Shown piece after piece: positions 1 to 5,508 of a stretch of 5,508 nt of DNA; position 1 is the stretch's first letter; every line of letters begins with the position of its first letter. Location of the stretch: the NCBI GenBank assembly GCA_020722305.1, contig DYLB01000130.1:1-5508 (forward strand), written 5' to 3'. Position numbers and translations under genes: made by a program. The notes under the pieces are model-generated. The model had not been told where the DNA came from and did not search any database. It saw only the letters and a list, made by a program, of their open reading frames with translations. The DNA comes from Anaerolinea thermophila. GTDB lineage: Bacteria > Chloroflexota > Anaerolineae > Anaerolineales > Villigracilaceae.

Positions 1-13
1 CTGTATACCTTTC

Positions 14-1111
14 TCACCCAATCGCCAGCCCGGTAAATGCCGCGAAGCCGCGCCCATTGCGCATCCACATTTCGACCGGGTACTCCCGGATGTAGCCGTA
101 GCCGCCCAAAATTTGCACCGCCCGGTCGGTTACCATCATCACCATATCTACCGCACCCATGTACGCCAGGTAGGCCGATTGGTAGCCGTCTTGCGCGCCG
201 GTGTCCAGTTTCCAGGCCGCTTCCCAGGCCAACATGCGGATGGCCTCGATCTCGGTCGCCATTTCGGCCAGCATAAAGGCGATGGCCTGCTTCTGGGCCA
301 CTTTCACGCCAAAGACCTCGCGCTCCTTGGCATAGTCGCGGCTGTACTCGAACGCCGCCCGCGCCACCCCCACTGCCAGCGCCGCCAGGGTAACCCAACT
401 TGCCGCCAGGATGGGCTGGATGTCGTGGCCGGCTTCGCCGCCCAGCCTGTTGGATTTGGGGACGCGCACGCCCTCGAGCTTGACCCGGTAGGTGGGCAGC
501 GCCTTCAGGCTCATCAGCTTCTCCGGCTCTTCCTGGACCGTCAGGCCTGTTACCGTTTTCGGGACGATAAATCCCTGCGTTTGGCCGTCCAGGCTGGCGT
601 AGACGATCATGGCTTTGGCCTCTTTGGCGTAAGGCACGAAGGCTTTCTCGCCGTCCAGCACGTAGTCGTCACCATCCGCGGTGGCGGTGGTCTTCAGGTC
701 GAGGGCGTCGAAATCGAAGGCGTACTCGATCAGGGCCGCCGTGTAGGGCTGCCAGTCGGCTTCGATGACGGGCGGGATGTACTGCTGCTTTTGTTCCTCG
801 GTCCCCGCCAGCAGGATGGGCGTCACGAACAGCGAGGGGGTCATCACGGCCAATGTTCCCGCCAGGTCGCCGAAGGCCATTTCCTCGGCGGCCAGCACGC
901 TGGTCACGGCGGAGCGCTCCCCAAACCCGCCGTAAGCCTCGGGGATGGAGGCTTGCAGCACTCCCATTTCCCAGCCCTTGCTGACAATCTTGGGAGGCAA
1001 CTTACCTTCCTCCTCCGCGTCGTGGGCCACCGGCCGCAGGTCGTTGGCTGCGAACCGGCTGACCGCGTCGATCAGCATCTGTTGTTCTTCAGTGGGTTCA
1101 AACGAATACAT
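14..1111 (-). CDS. Acyl-CoA dehydrogenase family protein with atypical active site
   Basis: This 365-residue protein has the acyl-CoA dehydrogenase fold, a flavoprotein family that normally oxidises acyl-CoA at C2-C3 and passes electrons to ETF. The N-terminal helical domain (about 5-118) begins FEPTEEQQML. The middle beta domain (about 120-218) carries KTTATADGDDYVLDGEKAF. The C-terminal helical domain has YAKEREVFG (260-268) and QILGGYGYIREYPVE (333-347). Three features are unusual. The first FAD signature, normally like LTEPxAGSD, reads LIEYAFDFD (127-135). The catalytic Glu position (YEGT in MCAD) reads FTGL, giving Thr360. The alternative Glu site of isovaleryl-CoA dehydrogenase aligns with Ser238. 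The chain stops five residues after Thr360, shorter than the usual 380 or so, though a short tail is known in some subfamilies. The start is supported by AAAGGAG seven bases upstream, within the preceding gene, which it overlaps by 14 bases. Fold assignment is firm; dehydrogenase activity is uncertain. Confidence 0.93.
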   Translation of the reverse strand: MYSFEPTEEQQMLIDAVSRFAANDLRPVAHDAEEEGKLPPKIVSKGWEMGVLQASIPEAYGGFGERSAVTSVLAAEEMAFGDLAGTLAVMTPSLFVTPILLAGTEEQKQQYIPPVIEADWQPYTAALIEYAFDFDALDLKTTATADGDDYVLDGEKAFVPYAKEAKAMIVYASLDGQTQGFIVPKTVTGLTVQEEPEKLMSLKALPTYRVKLEGVRVPKSNRLGGEAGHDIQPILAASWVTLAALAVGVARAAFEYSRDYAKEREVFGVKVAQKQAIAFMLAEMATEIEAIRMLAWEAAWKLDTGAQDGYQSAYLAYMGAVDMVMMVTDRAVQILGGYGYIREYPVEMWMRNGRGFAAFTGLAIG

Positions 1112-2150
1112 ATCGCTTCTCCTTTGGTAGGATTTCTGAGTCGTTCACTGTGCGCAAGCGGCGATACTTGACTGCCGCCGGTTGACCGTTGTCCAGTTCT
1201 GCCAAATTGGTGATTTCGAGCAGGCCGCGCTGGTACAGGTTTTCGACGTAAGCCCCGATCTTTTCCAGCACGAGCAGGGCATTGTACCCGCTCATCGGAC
1301 CGTAGACCTGCTGCGTGGCCTCGGCAATGGTACGCGGCTCCGAGAGCGCCTCCAGCGTCTGGCGGATGCGCCTGCTCACCTGCTGGCGGATGGTCTCTAC
1401 CCGTGCCGGCAGGTCGGTGATTGGGTCATCGTGGCCGTTCAGGATCAGCGACGCACCATCCGACCAGTGTTTCAGGGCGGTCAGCGATTCGAGGTAGTGG
1501 CGCAGGCCCATGTAGGGGGTCAGTTCTTCGGGGGATTGGTGCGGGACGATCCGTTCGAGCACCAGGTCGCCGGTGAAGACCACATCTTCGAGCTTGAGGG
1601 CAACGTGGCCGGGGCAATGTCCCGGCAGGTGGATCATCTCGAACGGCCCGACTTGCATGTCGCTGGCTTCGTAGGTAAAGTCCACCGGAAGCGAGTGATA
1701 CAGGGCTTTGGTGAAACGGTACATCTGGATCAATTCATCCCGCCGCTCGTTGGCCACACCTGCCTGGGCCAAAAAGTCTTGCAGCCGCCGCGTCATCAGG
1801 GCCAGGCGCTCCTCGTGGCGGGCAACCGTTTGCAGATCCAGTTCGTGGACGCCAATCGGGGCCTGGCTCTGCTGGCGGATGTAGGGCAGCCCGCCGAAAT
1901 GGTCTATGTGGCCGTGAGTCAACAGGATGTGGGTCAGGTCGGTTAAACGGTAGCCTGCCCGGCTGAGTCCCGCTTCGAGGTCCTCGTTGGATTTGTCCCG
2001 CCCGGAGCCGGTATCAATCAACACCAGCCAACCCGTCGTTTCCACCAGGTAAGTATTGGCCCACATATTGGGAAAGGCCTCGACCGGCAGGCGGTGGATG
2101 CGTGCCCCGGAGCGGGTTTCCAGAGTGGTGAAAACAGGCGGCTGGAACAT
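1098..2150 (-). CDS. Metallo-beta-lactamase-fold hydrolase with C-terminal winged helix
   Basis: This 350-residue soluble protein has a complete set of MBL metal ligands: HGHIDH at 79-84, His178 within PGHCPGH (176-182), Asp195 in FTGDLV, and His240 in LNGHDD. A dinuclear, probably zinc, site is therefore expected. The N-terminal strands include NTYLV and the LIDTGSG turn (44-50). From about 248 the chain becomes helical and basic, and then resembles the winged helix found at the C-terminus of LACTB2-like MBL proteins (about 255-335). The family includes glyoxalase-II-like thioester hydrolases. Between a TetR regulator and an acyl-CoA dehydrogenase homologue, acyl-CoA or another thioester is the likeliest substrate, but that is inference; a nuclease role like that of LACTB2 is the main alternative. 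The gene starts one base after the tetR stop, with no clear Shine-Dalgarno sequence, suggesting coupling. It overlaps the downstream gene by 14 bases. Confidence 0.93.
   Translation of the reverse strand: MFQPPVFTTLETRSGARIHRLPVEAFPNMWANTYLVETTGWLVLIDTGSGRDKSNEDLEAGLSRAGYRLTDLTHILLTHGHIDHFGGLPYIRQQSQAPIGVHELDLQTVARHEERLALMTRRLQDFLAQAGVANERRDELIQMYRFTKALYHSLPVDFTYEASDMQVGPFEMIHLPGHCPGHVALKLEDVVFTGDLVLERIVPHQSPEELTPYMGLRHYLESLTALKHWSDGASLILNGHDDPITDLPARVETIRQQVSRRIRQTLEALSEPRTIAEATQQVYGPMSGYNALLVLEKIGAYVENLYQRGLLEITNLAELDNGQPAAVKYRRLRTVNDSEILPKEKRYVFV
1119..1125 (-). promoter_or_regulatory. Ribosome binding site of the acyl-CoA dehydrogenase gene
   Basis: AAAGGAG on the minus strand lies seven bases before the ATG at 1109-1111. 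It sits inside the last codons of the upstream metallo-hydrolase gene, so the two genes are probably translationally coupled. It fixes this ATG as the start. Confidence 0.7.
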
Positions 2151-2151
2151 T

Positions 2152-2715
2152 TCAGTGTTTTCTCAAACCATCCAAGACCAGGCTGGCGTACTGGTCGGCA
2201 ATCGCTTCGATGGAGAGGCCCCCGTCTGGGCGGTACCACGTCAGGGTCCAGTTGAGGGTCCCCATCAGGCCGCGGACGATGAGCGCCGGGTCGGGACAGT
2301 CGAAGAGTCCGTCACGCACCCCCTGGTCGAGGACATCCCGCCAGATGCTCTCGAAGCGGTCGCGTTGGGGGATGTGGCGCAGGCGCTGTTCGGGTTCGAG
2401 GGAGCGGTGCTCGAAGAGCAGCACGGAGGAGAGATCGGAATTATCAGCCAGGCCCTTGAGATAGGCGCGGATCATCTGGCGCAGCTTCTCATCCGCTGGC
2501 AGGGATTGGCCGGCGACCGCGCCGATCTGCTCGATCAGCATGTCGAGGGCGCGGTCGAGCAGATTGAGCAGGATTTCCTGTTTGCTGGAAACGTGGTGGT
2601 ACAGGCTGGCTTTTTGCAGATTGACGGCCTCGGCAATATCGGCCATCGAAGCGCCGTGAAAGCCCTTCTGGCGGAATACCTGCGCAGCCGCGTCCAAGAT
2701 GTCGTCTCGTGTCAT
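2152..2715 (-). CDS. TetR/AcrR family transcriptional regulator
   Basis: This 187-residue protein is of normal TetR length. The N-terminal DNA-binding domain (about 1-48) has ILDAAAQVFRQKGFHGASM, then the helix-turn-helix DIAEAVNLQKASLYHHVSSK (26-45), a near-ideal match to the family. The rest is a helical ligand-binding and dimerisation domain. Its LNWTLTWYRPDG stretch (about 154-165) recalls TetR proteins that sense acyl-CoAs in lipid degradation (KstR2/PaaR-like); this is a resemblance only. It is first in a three-gene operon with a metallo-hydrolase and an acyl-CoA dehydrogenase homologue. The start is set by AGGGAG (2721-2726), five bases upstream of the ATG. A good promoter and an 18-bp dyad lie directly upstream, so autorepression released by an acyl-CoA ligand is the simplest model. 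Confidence 0.95.
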   Translation of the reverse strand: MTRDDILDAAAQVFRQKGFHGASMADIAEAVNLQKASLYHHVSSKQEILLNLLDRALDMLIEQIGAVAGQSLPADEKLRQMIRAYLKGLADNSDLSSVLLFEHRSLEPEQRLRHIPQRDRFESIWRDVLDQGVRDGLFDCPDPALIVRGLMGTLNWTLTWYRPDGGLSIEAIADQYASLVLDGLRKH

Positions 2716-2724
2716 AGCGTCTCC

Positions 2725-2742
2725 CTACCGAACGGTCGGTAG
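2725..2742. promoter_or_regulatory. Probable TetR operator (18-bp dyad)
   Basis: CTACCGACCGTTCGGTAG (minus strand) is an inverted repeat in which eight of nine half-site positions pair. It covers the predicted transcription start near 2740 and runs into the ribosome binding site at 2721-2726. Its length, symmetry and ACCGAcCG core are typical of TetR-family operators. The adjacent regulator is the obvious binder. Confidence 0.8.
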
Positions 2743-2746
2743 ATTT

Positions 2747-2776
2747 AGTATATCAAATTTAATGGGTGGAGGTCAA
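2747..2776 (-). promoter_or_regulatory. Sigma-70 type promoter of the tetR-MBL-acyl-CoA dehydrogenase operon
   Basis: On the minus strand a -35 box TTGACC (2776-2771) and a -10 box TATACT (2752-2747) are separated by 18 bases. Each differs from consensus at one position. Transcription would start near 2740, inside the dyad operator, leaving a leader of about 25 bases with a good Shine-Dalgarno sequence. Confidence 0.75.
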
Positions 2777-2804
2777 GAGTTGGGTGAAAATTGGTGAAAT
2801 TCCC

Positions 2805-3659
2805 CTAAGATGATTTGAATTTTACCAGGATCGTTTCGATGGAGGGACGGTGCAAGACCAGCGCAACGATGAACATGAACAGGCTTACGCCCAGCAGGAA
2901 AGGCGGTTCCAGGATCACGCCTGAGACCAGTCCCGCAACCAGGAAATACAGGTGCGAAATGAACGGGATCCAAAAAACCAGCAAGGGCGCAGAGAGCTGG
3001 TAAAAGCGGGGGCGACAGGCGAGGATCATCCCCAGCGCGCCCGCCAGGAGCAGCAAAACTACCAGCCCATGATACTCGAAGGGGATTTTGAACGAGATGA
3101 ACCAGTTGGTCGCCAGCACCCAGGCCAGCCCGGCCAGGAGCGCGAGCATGGGGGAGAGCCAGGCGGCGAGCCGGTCTTTTCGCCGGGCCAGCAGGCGGTA
3201 GCCGAACGAGAACGACGAGATCACCCAGAACCAGGCCCAAAAGTTGGCATACGGCACGCCGAAATACTGGAATTCCAGCCCCTGGCCCCAGTCCCACATC
3301 CCCAGGCGGATGGCGATTGTGTCCATCGCCAGGTCAATGTTCAGCGCCAGCAGCCCGTCGAGCGCGGGGCGCAGGAAATAAAGCAGGGTGGAGGCGTCCG
3401 AGAATTCCATGGCACTGTACAGGATCGATCCCCACGAAACGCCGATGCAGAGCGGAACGTCCAGGACCATGACCGGGAAGATGCCGTACTCGTAAGCGTT
3501 CAACTGGCGGATGGTCGCCAGTTCGAGCAGCAGGCCAAAGAGGATGCCCGCCAGGAGGCGCAGCACGTTCCCGGTCCCATTTTTGAAGGCGTGGACGAAG
3601 CACAGCGCAGATAAGGCGTAGGCGATGATTTCGAAGGTGATGAAGTAGGGGTTTTGCAT
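2805..3659 (-). CDS. CruF-like carotenoid biosynthesis family (DUF422) membrane protein
   Basis: This 284-residue, strongly hydrophobic protein has about seven to eight membrane segments. It matches my memory of the DUF422 (Caroten_synth) family, which includes the CruF-type 1',2'-hydratases that add water to the end of acyclic carotenoids or bacterioruberin precursors. The recognisable core is a VPL-containing helix with W76 (67-80), then NIDLAMDTIAIRLGMWDWG (107-125) with Asp109 and Asp113, then YFGVPYANFWAWF (132-144). Length fits the family. The ATG is preceded by GAGGT six bases upstream (3666-3670). It follows a membrane GT-C-like gene by under 40 bases and is probably co-transcribed. 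No carotenoid gene such as crtB, crtI or cruG is in the window, so the substrate is not shown. No clear terminator follows the stop, so read-through toward tetR is possible. Confidence 0.78.
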   Translation of the reverse strand: MQNPYFITFEIIAYALSALCFVHAFKNGTGNVLRLLAGILFGLLLELATIRQLNAYEYGIFPVMVLDVPLCIGVSWGSILYSAMEFSDASTLLYFLRPALDGLLALNIDLAMDTIAIRLGMWDWGQGLEFQYFGVPYANFWAWFWVISSFSFGYRLLARRKDRLAAWLSPMLALLAGLAWVLATNWFISFKIPFEYHGLVVLLLLAGALGMILACRPRFYQLSAPLLVFWIPFISHLYFLVAGLVSGVILEPPFLLGVSLFMFIVALVLHRPSIETILVKFKSS

Positions 3660-3697
3660 AGCCTTACCTCTAAAATGTCGAAATAGGGTTTTGCGAG

Positions 3698-5170
3698 TTA
3701 TCGTTCCAGCCGAAAAATTGCCGTCGTTTCATCGGAGTAAATTCGCTCCCACCGGTCATCTTTCATCAGCGCTTCAGCCAGGGCCGAATCGACCGGGAAG
3801 ATCACCCAATCCACTTCATATTTTCTCAAAATCCCGTCCATCCCATCCGCAACTGTCAGCACCTGCTCGTATTCGCGGGTCAGGCTCTCGCCGTAGAAAT
3901 CGGTCTGCCCGTCAATGAACACCCGCTGCTCCGGCCAGAGCCGATAGAGCAGGTAGCCGCCCCAGGGGAAGTAATTGAAGACGTTCCCCTCCTGTGGGTG
4001 CTCTTCGAGCCACTCCATCGCCTTGACGGGGAAAACCGCCGGATCGTAGGCGTTGTAGGCCCGCAGGGCTGGGGTTGCCAGCAGGGTAATTCCCAGGATG
4101 AGGCTCACACCCGGCCAGACCCAGCCCCTCAGGCCGGATTCGATGTCCCGGATATTCTTTTCCACGATGGCCCAGCGAAACCACCCAGACGCCAGGCCTG
4201 CCACCGTTTCGGACAGGACCGGCGCGGCGACGATGGCGTACAGCGGGATGTTGCGGGCGCTGTACAATCCCATCGCGGTCCAGCCGGCCAGAAGCAAGGT
4301 ATGACTGGCAGGGAGGCGTCCTTTTTTCAATCCGAGCACCAGGATTGAGAGCGCCACCATCAGCAGGAACGGCCAGGTTCCCGGCTGGTGGAAGTTTGGC
4401 GGCTGGTACTCCTGCGTGTGACTGACCAGGTACTCGTTCCCGACGAAGCCGAAGCTGGTTTCCCATAAATGCCCTCCGACCGGGTTGACGAACGTTACGG
4501 CGAAGGACAGCAATCCGATGCCGAGCCATGAGCTGAACCGCTCCGGCAACAGGCGATGACGGGACCAGGCCTCCAGCAGGTCGCCGCCAAGGTACGCGGC
4601 CCAGGCCACAAGTCCGGCAATGAACGCGCCGTGGGTGTTAGCCCACAGCAGCATGACCAGTCCAAAATATCGGACGGGGATCGCCTCGCCGCGCCGGAGG
4701 CGTTCCAGCATCAAGACCCAGATGGCAAGATAAAAAAAGGTGAAAACGTGCGGGCGGGCCAGCCAGTGCAGGCTGGAGGCCACCGCAGCCAGGATGGAAA
4801 TCCCCAAGGCGATGAGCGTCGTCCGGCTGCGGCGCTGGCTGTCGAGGTAAATCAAGGTGAAGGTGGCTGCGACGAGCAGGGCAGTGATAAGCACCGGCCC
4901 GCCCAGTCCGAGCGCGGCGTGGGCGGCGGCGAAGATGACCTGTGCCAGCCACTCGTGCGGCGTCAGCGGCTGGCCGGTCATCGTGTGCGAGAAAATATCG
5001 TTCGTGGGGATCTTCATCCCGGCGAGGATGTATCTGCCGAGGGTGATGTGGCGGCCCAGGTCGCCGTCCAGGTTGAACAGGCGCGAGCCGTACAAGATGA
5101 CGCCGGCCAGCAGCGAAATGAACAGGATGTCGCGCAGGCGGGGTAACAGGTAGCGAGGCAGGACTTTCAT
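3698..5170 (-). CDS. Polytopic membrane protein, GT-C glycosyltransferase-like
   Basis: This 490-residue protein has roughly ten hydrophobic segments between about 13 and 373, then a soluble domain (about 378-490). The first segment is followed by a loop, NLDGDLGRH (33-41) and later HEWLAQ (72-77). The acidic first loop (Asp35, Asp37) is the position where GT-C enzymes carry their catalytic acid. Other conserved-looking motifs are RPHVF (139-143), ANTHGAF (177-183), NPVGGHLWE (229-237) and ARNIPL (305-310). The soluble part has VFNYFPWGGYLL (397-408) and FIDGQTDFYG (418-427). Such proteins are common and usually uncharacterised; transfer of a sugar from a polyprenyl-phosphate donor is the family-level guess. 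It leads the operon with the CruF-like gene. The ATG has no Shine-Dalgarno sequence but lies 8 bases after a TATAAT box, which supports this start and a leaderless mRNA. Confidence 0.8.
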   Translation of the reverse strand: MKVLPRYLLPRLRDILFISLLAGVILYGSRLFNLDGDLGRHITLGRYILAGMKIPTNDIFSHTMTGQPLTPHEWLAQVIFAAAHAALGLGGPVLITALLVAATFTLIYLDSQRRSRTTLIALGISILAAVASSLHWLARPHVFTFFYLAIWVLMLERLRRGEAIPVRYFGLVMLLWANTHGAFIAGLVAWAAYLGGDLLEAWSRHRLLPERFSSWLGIGLLSFAVTFVNPVGGHLWETSFGFVGNEYLVSHTQEYQPPNFHQPGTWPFLLMVALSILVLGLKKGRLPASHTLLLAGWTAMGLYSARNIPLYAIVAAPVLSETVAGLASGWFRWAIVEKNIRDIESGLRGWVWPGVSLILGITLLATPALRAYNAYDPAVFPVKAMEWLEEHPQEGNVFNYFPWGGYLLYRLWPEQRVFIDGQTDFYGESLTREYEQVLTVADGMDGILRKYEVDWVIFPVDSALAEALMKDDRWERIYSDETTAIFRLER

Positions 5171-5178
5171 GGCGTTGC

Positions 5179-5184
5179 ATTATA
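5179..5184 (-). promoter_or_regulatory. -10 box of the GT-C-like/CruF-like operon
   Basis: A perfect TATAAT on the minus strand ends 8 bases before the ATG at 5168-5170. With normal spacing, transcription starts at about 5172, giving a leader of only about two bases. No convincing TTGACA-like -35 lies 16-18 bases upstream; that place is taken by the end of the palindromic repeat and an A-rich tract. Confidence 0.6.
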
Positions 5185-5200
5185 CCCACAGAGTTTTTTA

Positions 5201-5267
5201 GCCGCGAATTTCGCTAATTCACACGGATTTTACAGAAAAATCAACGAAAATTTGTGAAATTCGCGGC
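5201..5267. repeat. Nested imperfect palindrome, probable dispersed intergenic repeat
   Basis: The outer arms GCCGCGAATTTC (5201-5212) and GAAATTCGCGGC (5256-5267) are perfectly complementary over 12 bp. Pairing continues with GC/GT and AATT (5216-5219 with 5249-5252). After an internal loop, GATTTT (5226-5231) pairs with AAAATC (5237-5242) around a five-base loop ACAGA. The outer flanks, T-rich at 5195-5199 and A/G-rich at 5269-5273, can also pair. GCGAATT/GCTAATTC motifs of this kind recur between genes in many environmental bacterial genomes, as far as I recall. Neither strand has a T tract after the stem, so it is not a classical terminator. Confidence 0.75.
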
Positions 5268-5294
5268 AAAGAATTCATGAGGTACGGTAGCGAA

Positions 5295-5329
5295 GAAAAA
5301 AAGACCCGTCAGCGGTGGGCGACAGGTCT
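5295..5329 (-). terminator. Rho-independent terminator of the sigma factor gene
   Basis: On the minus strand AGACCTGTC (5329-5321) pairs with GACGGGTCT (5310-5302) in a 9-bp stem with one G-U pair and a 10-base loop. A run of seven T (5302-5296) overlaps the stem's last base. It begins 19 bases after the sigma factor stop codon. Confidence 0.88.
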
Positions 5330-5347
5330 CGTCGTTGGGACGGAAAT

Positions 5348-5508
5348 TCACTCCCCAAGGTAATCGCGCAGTTTGCGCCGGATGGTGGGATGCCGCAGGC
5401 GGCTGAGCGCCTGGGCCTCGATCTGGCGGACGCGCTCACGCGTCACGCCCATTTTGCGGCCCACTTCTTCGAGGGTGTACGCCTGCCCGTCGAGCAGGCC
5501 GTAGCGCA
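5348..5508 (-). CDS. RNA polymerase sigma-70 family sigma factor, C-terminal part (region 4)
   Basis: Only the last 52 codons plus two bases are inside the window; the gene continues beyond the right edge. The visible residues begin RYGLLDGQAY and then read TLEEVGRKMG and VTRERVRQIE, the region 4.2 helix-turn-helix that contacts the -35 promoter element, followed by AQALSRLRHP and the ending KLRDYLGE. The TLEEVG, VTRERVRQIE and ALSRLRHP blocks match group 1/2 (RpoD/SigA-like) sigma factors closely and not ECF types. Without the upstream regions one cannot tell the essential housekeeping factor from a non-essential paralogue, which many Chloroflexota carry, so no symbol is given. A strong terminator follows the stop codon, making this the end of its transcription unit. 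Confidence 0.93.
   Translation of the reverse strand, partial: RYGLLDGQAYTLEEVGRKMGVTRERVRQIEAQALSRLRHPTIRRKLRDYLGE

Noticed and set aside
1..60. Frameshift truncating the acyl-CoA dehydrogenase C-terminus
   Set aside because: The other two frames read past the stop but give no YEGT-like or helical tail sequence, so there is no sign of a broken longer version. Only 13 bases remain downstream, so this is not fully excluded.
113..1171. Long open frame of 352 codons on the plus strand opposite the acyl-CoA dehydrogenase gene
   Set aside because: The translation is rich in His, Gly, Arg and Gln, has no recognisable domain, and mirrors a well-supported gene. High-GC codon use commonly keeps the opposite strand open.
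1182..1946. Open frame of 254 codons on the plus strand opposite the metallo-hydrolase gene
   Set aside because: It is antisense to all MBL metal-binding motifs and shows no family features or own ribosome binding site.
2777..2804. Terminator after the CruF-like gene
   Set aside because: Only a weak four-base AATT/AATT pairing is possible and no T tract follows, so no terminator is called.
2952..3614. Open frame of 220 codons on the plus strand opposite the CruF-like gene
   Set aside because: The composition is Gln/Glu/Arg-rich low complexity, as expected for the complement of a hydrophobic membrane protein gene.
5195..5273. Palindrome as a bidirectional transcription terminator
   Set aside because: The T-rich and A-rich flanks are on the wrong sides: on both strands the stem is followed by A-rich, not T-rich, sequence. 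A proper terminator already exists at 5295-5329.

Overview
The window is a stretch of bacterial chromosome of moderately high GC (about 60% by eye). All five complete genes and one partial gene lie on the minus strand, so transcription runs from right to left. Gene style fits a Chloroflexota bacterium of the Anaerolineae type: a TetR/metallo-beta-lactamase/acyl-CoA dehydrogenase cluster, a CruF-like carotenoid protein, a GT-C-like membrane protein with a DGDxG-H loop, and a primary-type sigma factor end. This is recognition from memory; no marker gene proves it. No tRNA, rRNA, CRISPR array, transposase or phage gene is visible.

Right end (5508 to 5171): the window opens inside a sigma-70 family sigma factor gene, with only region 4 present. 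A strong rho-independent terminator follows its stop. Next comes a 67-bp nested imperfect palindrome that looks like a dispersed intergenic repeat. A perfect TATAAT box then sits only 8 bases before the next start codon, which predicts a leaderless or nearly leaderless mRNA.

Middle (5170 to 2805): a probable two-gene operon with a 37-base gap (3661-3697 plus one base) encodes two integral membrane proteins. The first is a 490-residue GT-C-like protein with a soluble C-terminal domain. The second is a 284-residue member of the DUF422/CruF carotenoid family. Together they could modify an isoprenoid or other lipid, but that link is inference.

Left part (2804 to 14): a compact operon of a TetR regulator, a metallo-beta-lactamase-fold hydrolase with a C-terminal winged helix, and an acyl-CoA dehydrogenase family protein. 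The first two genes are one base apart and the last two overlap by 14 bases. A well-formed sigma-70 promoter (TTGACC, 18-base spacer, TATACT) precedes tetR. An 18-bp dyad covers the predicted transcription start and touches the ribosome binding site, so the regulator very probably represses its own operon, with an acyl-CoA as the likely inducer.

The most unusual point is the acyl-CoA dehydrogenase. It has threonine where the catalytic glutamate normally sits, serine at the alternative glutamate position, and a degenerate first FAD-binding signature. It may therefore not be an ordinary dehydrogenase. No stretch longer than 300 bases lacks a gene.
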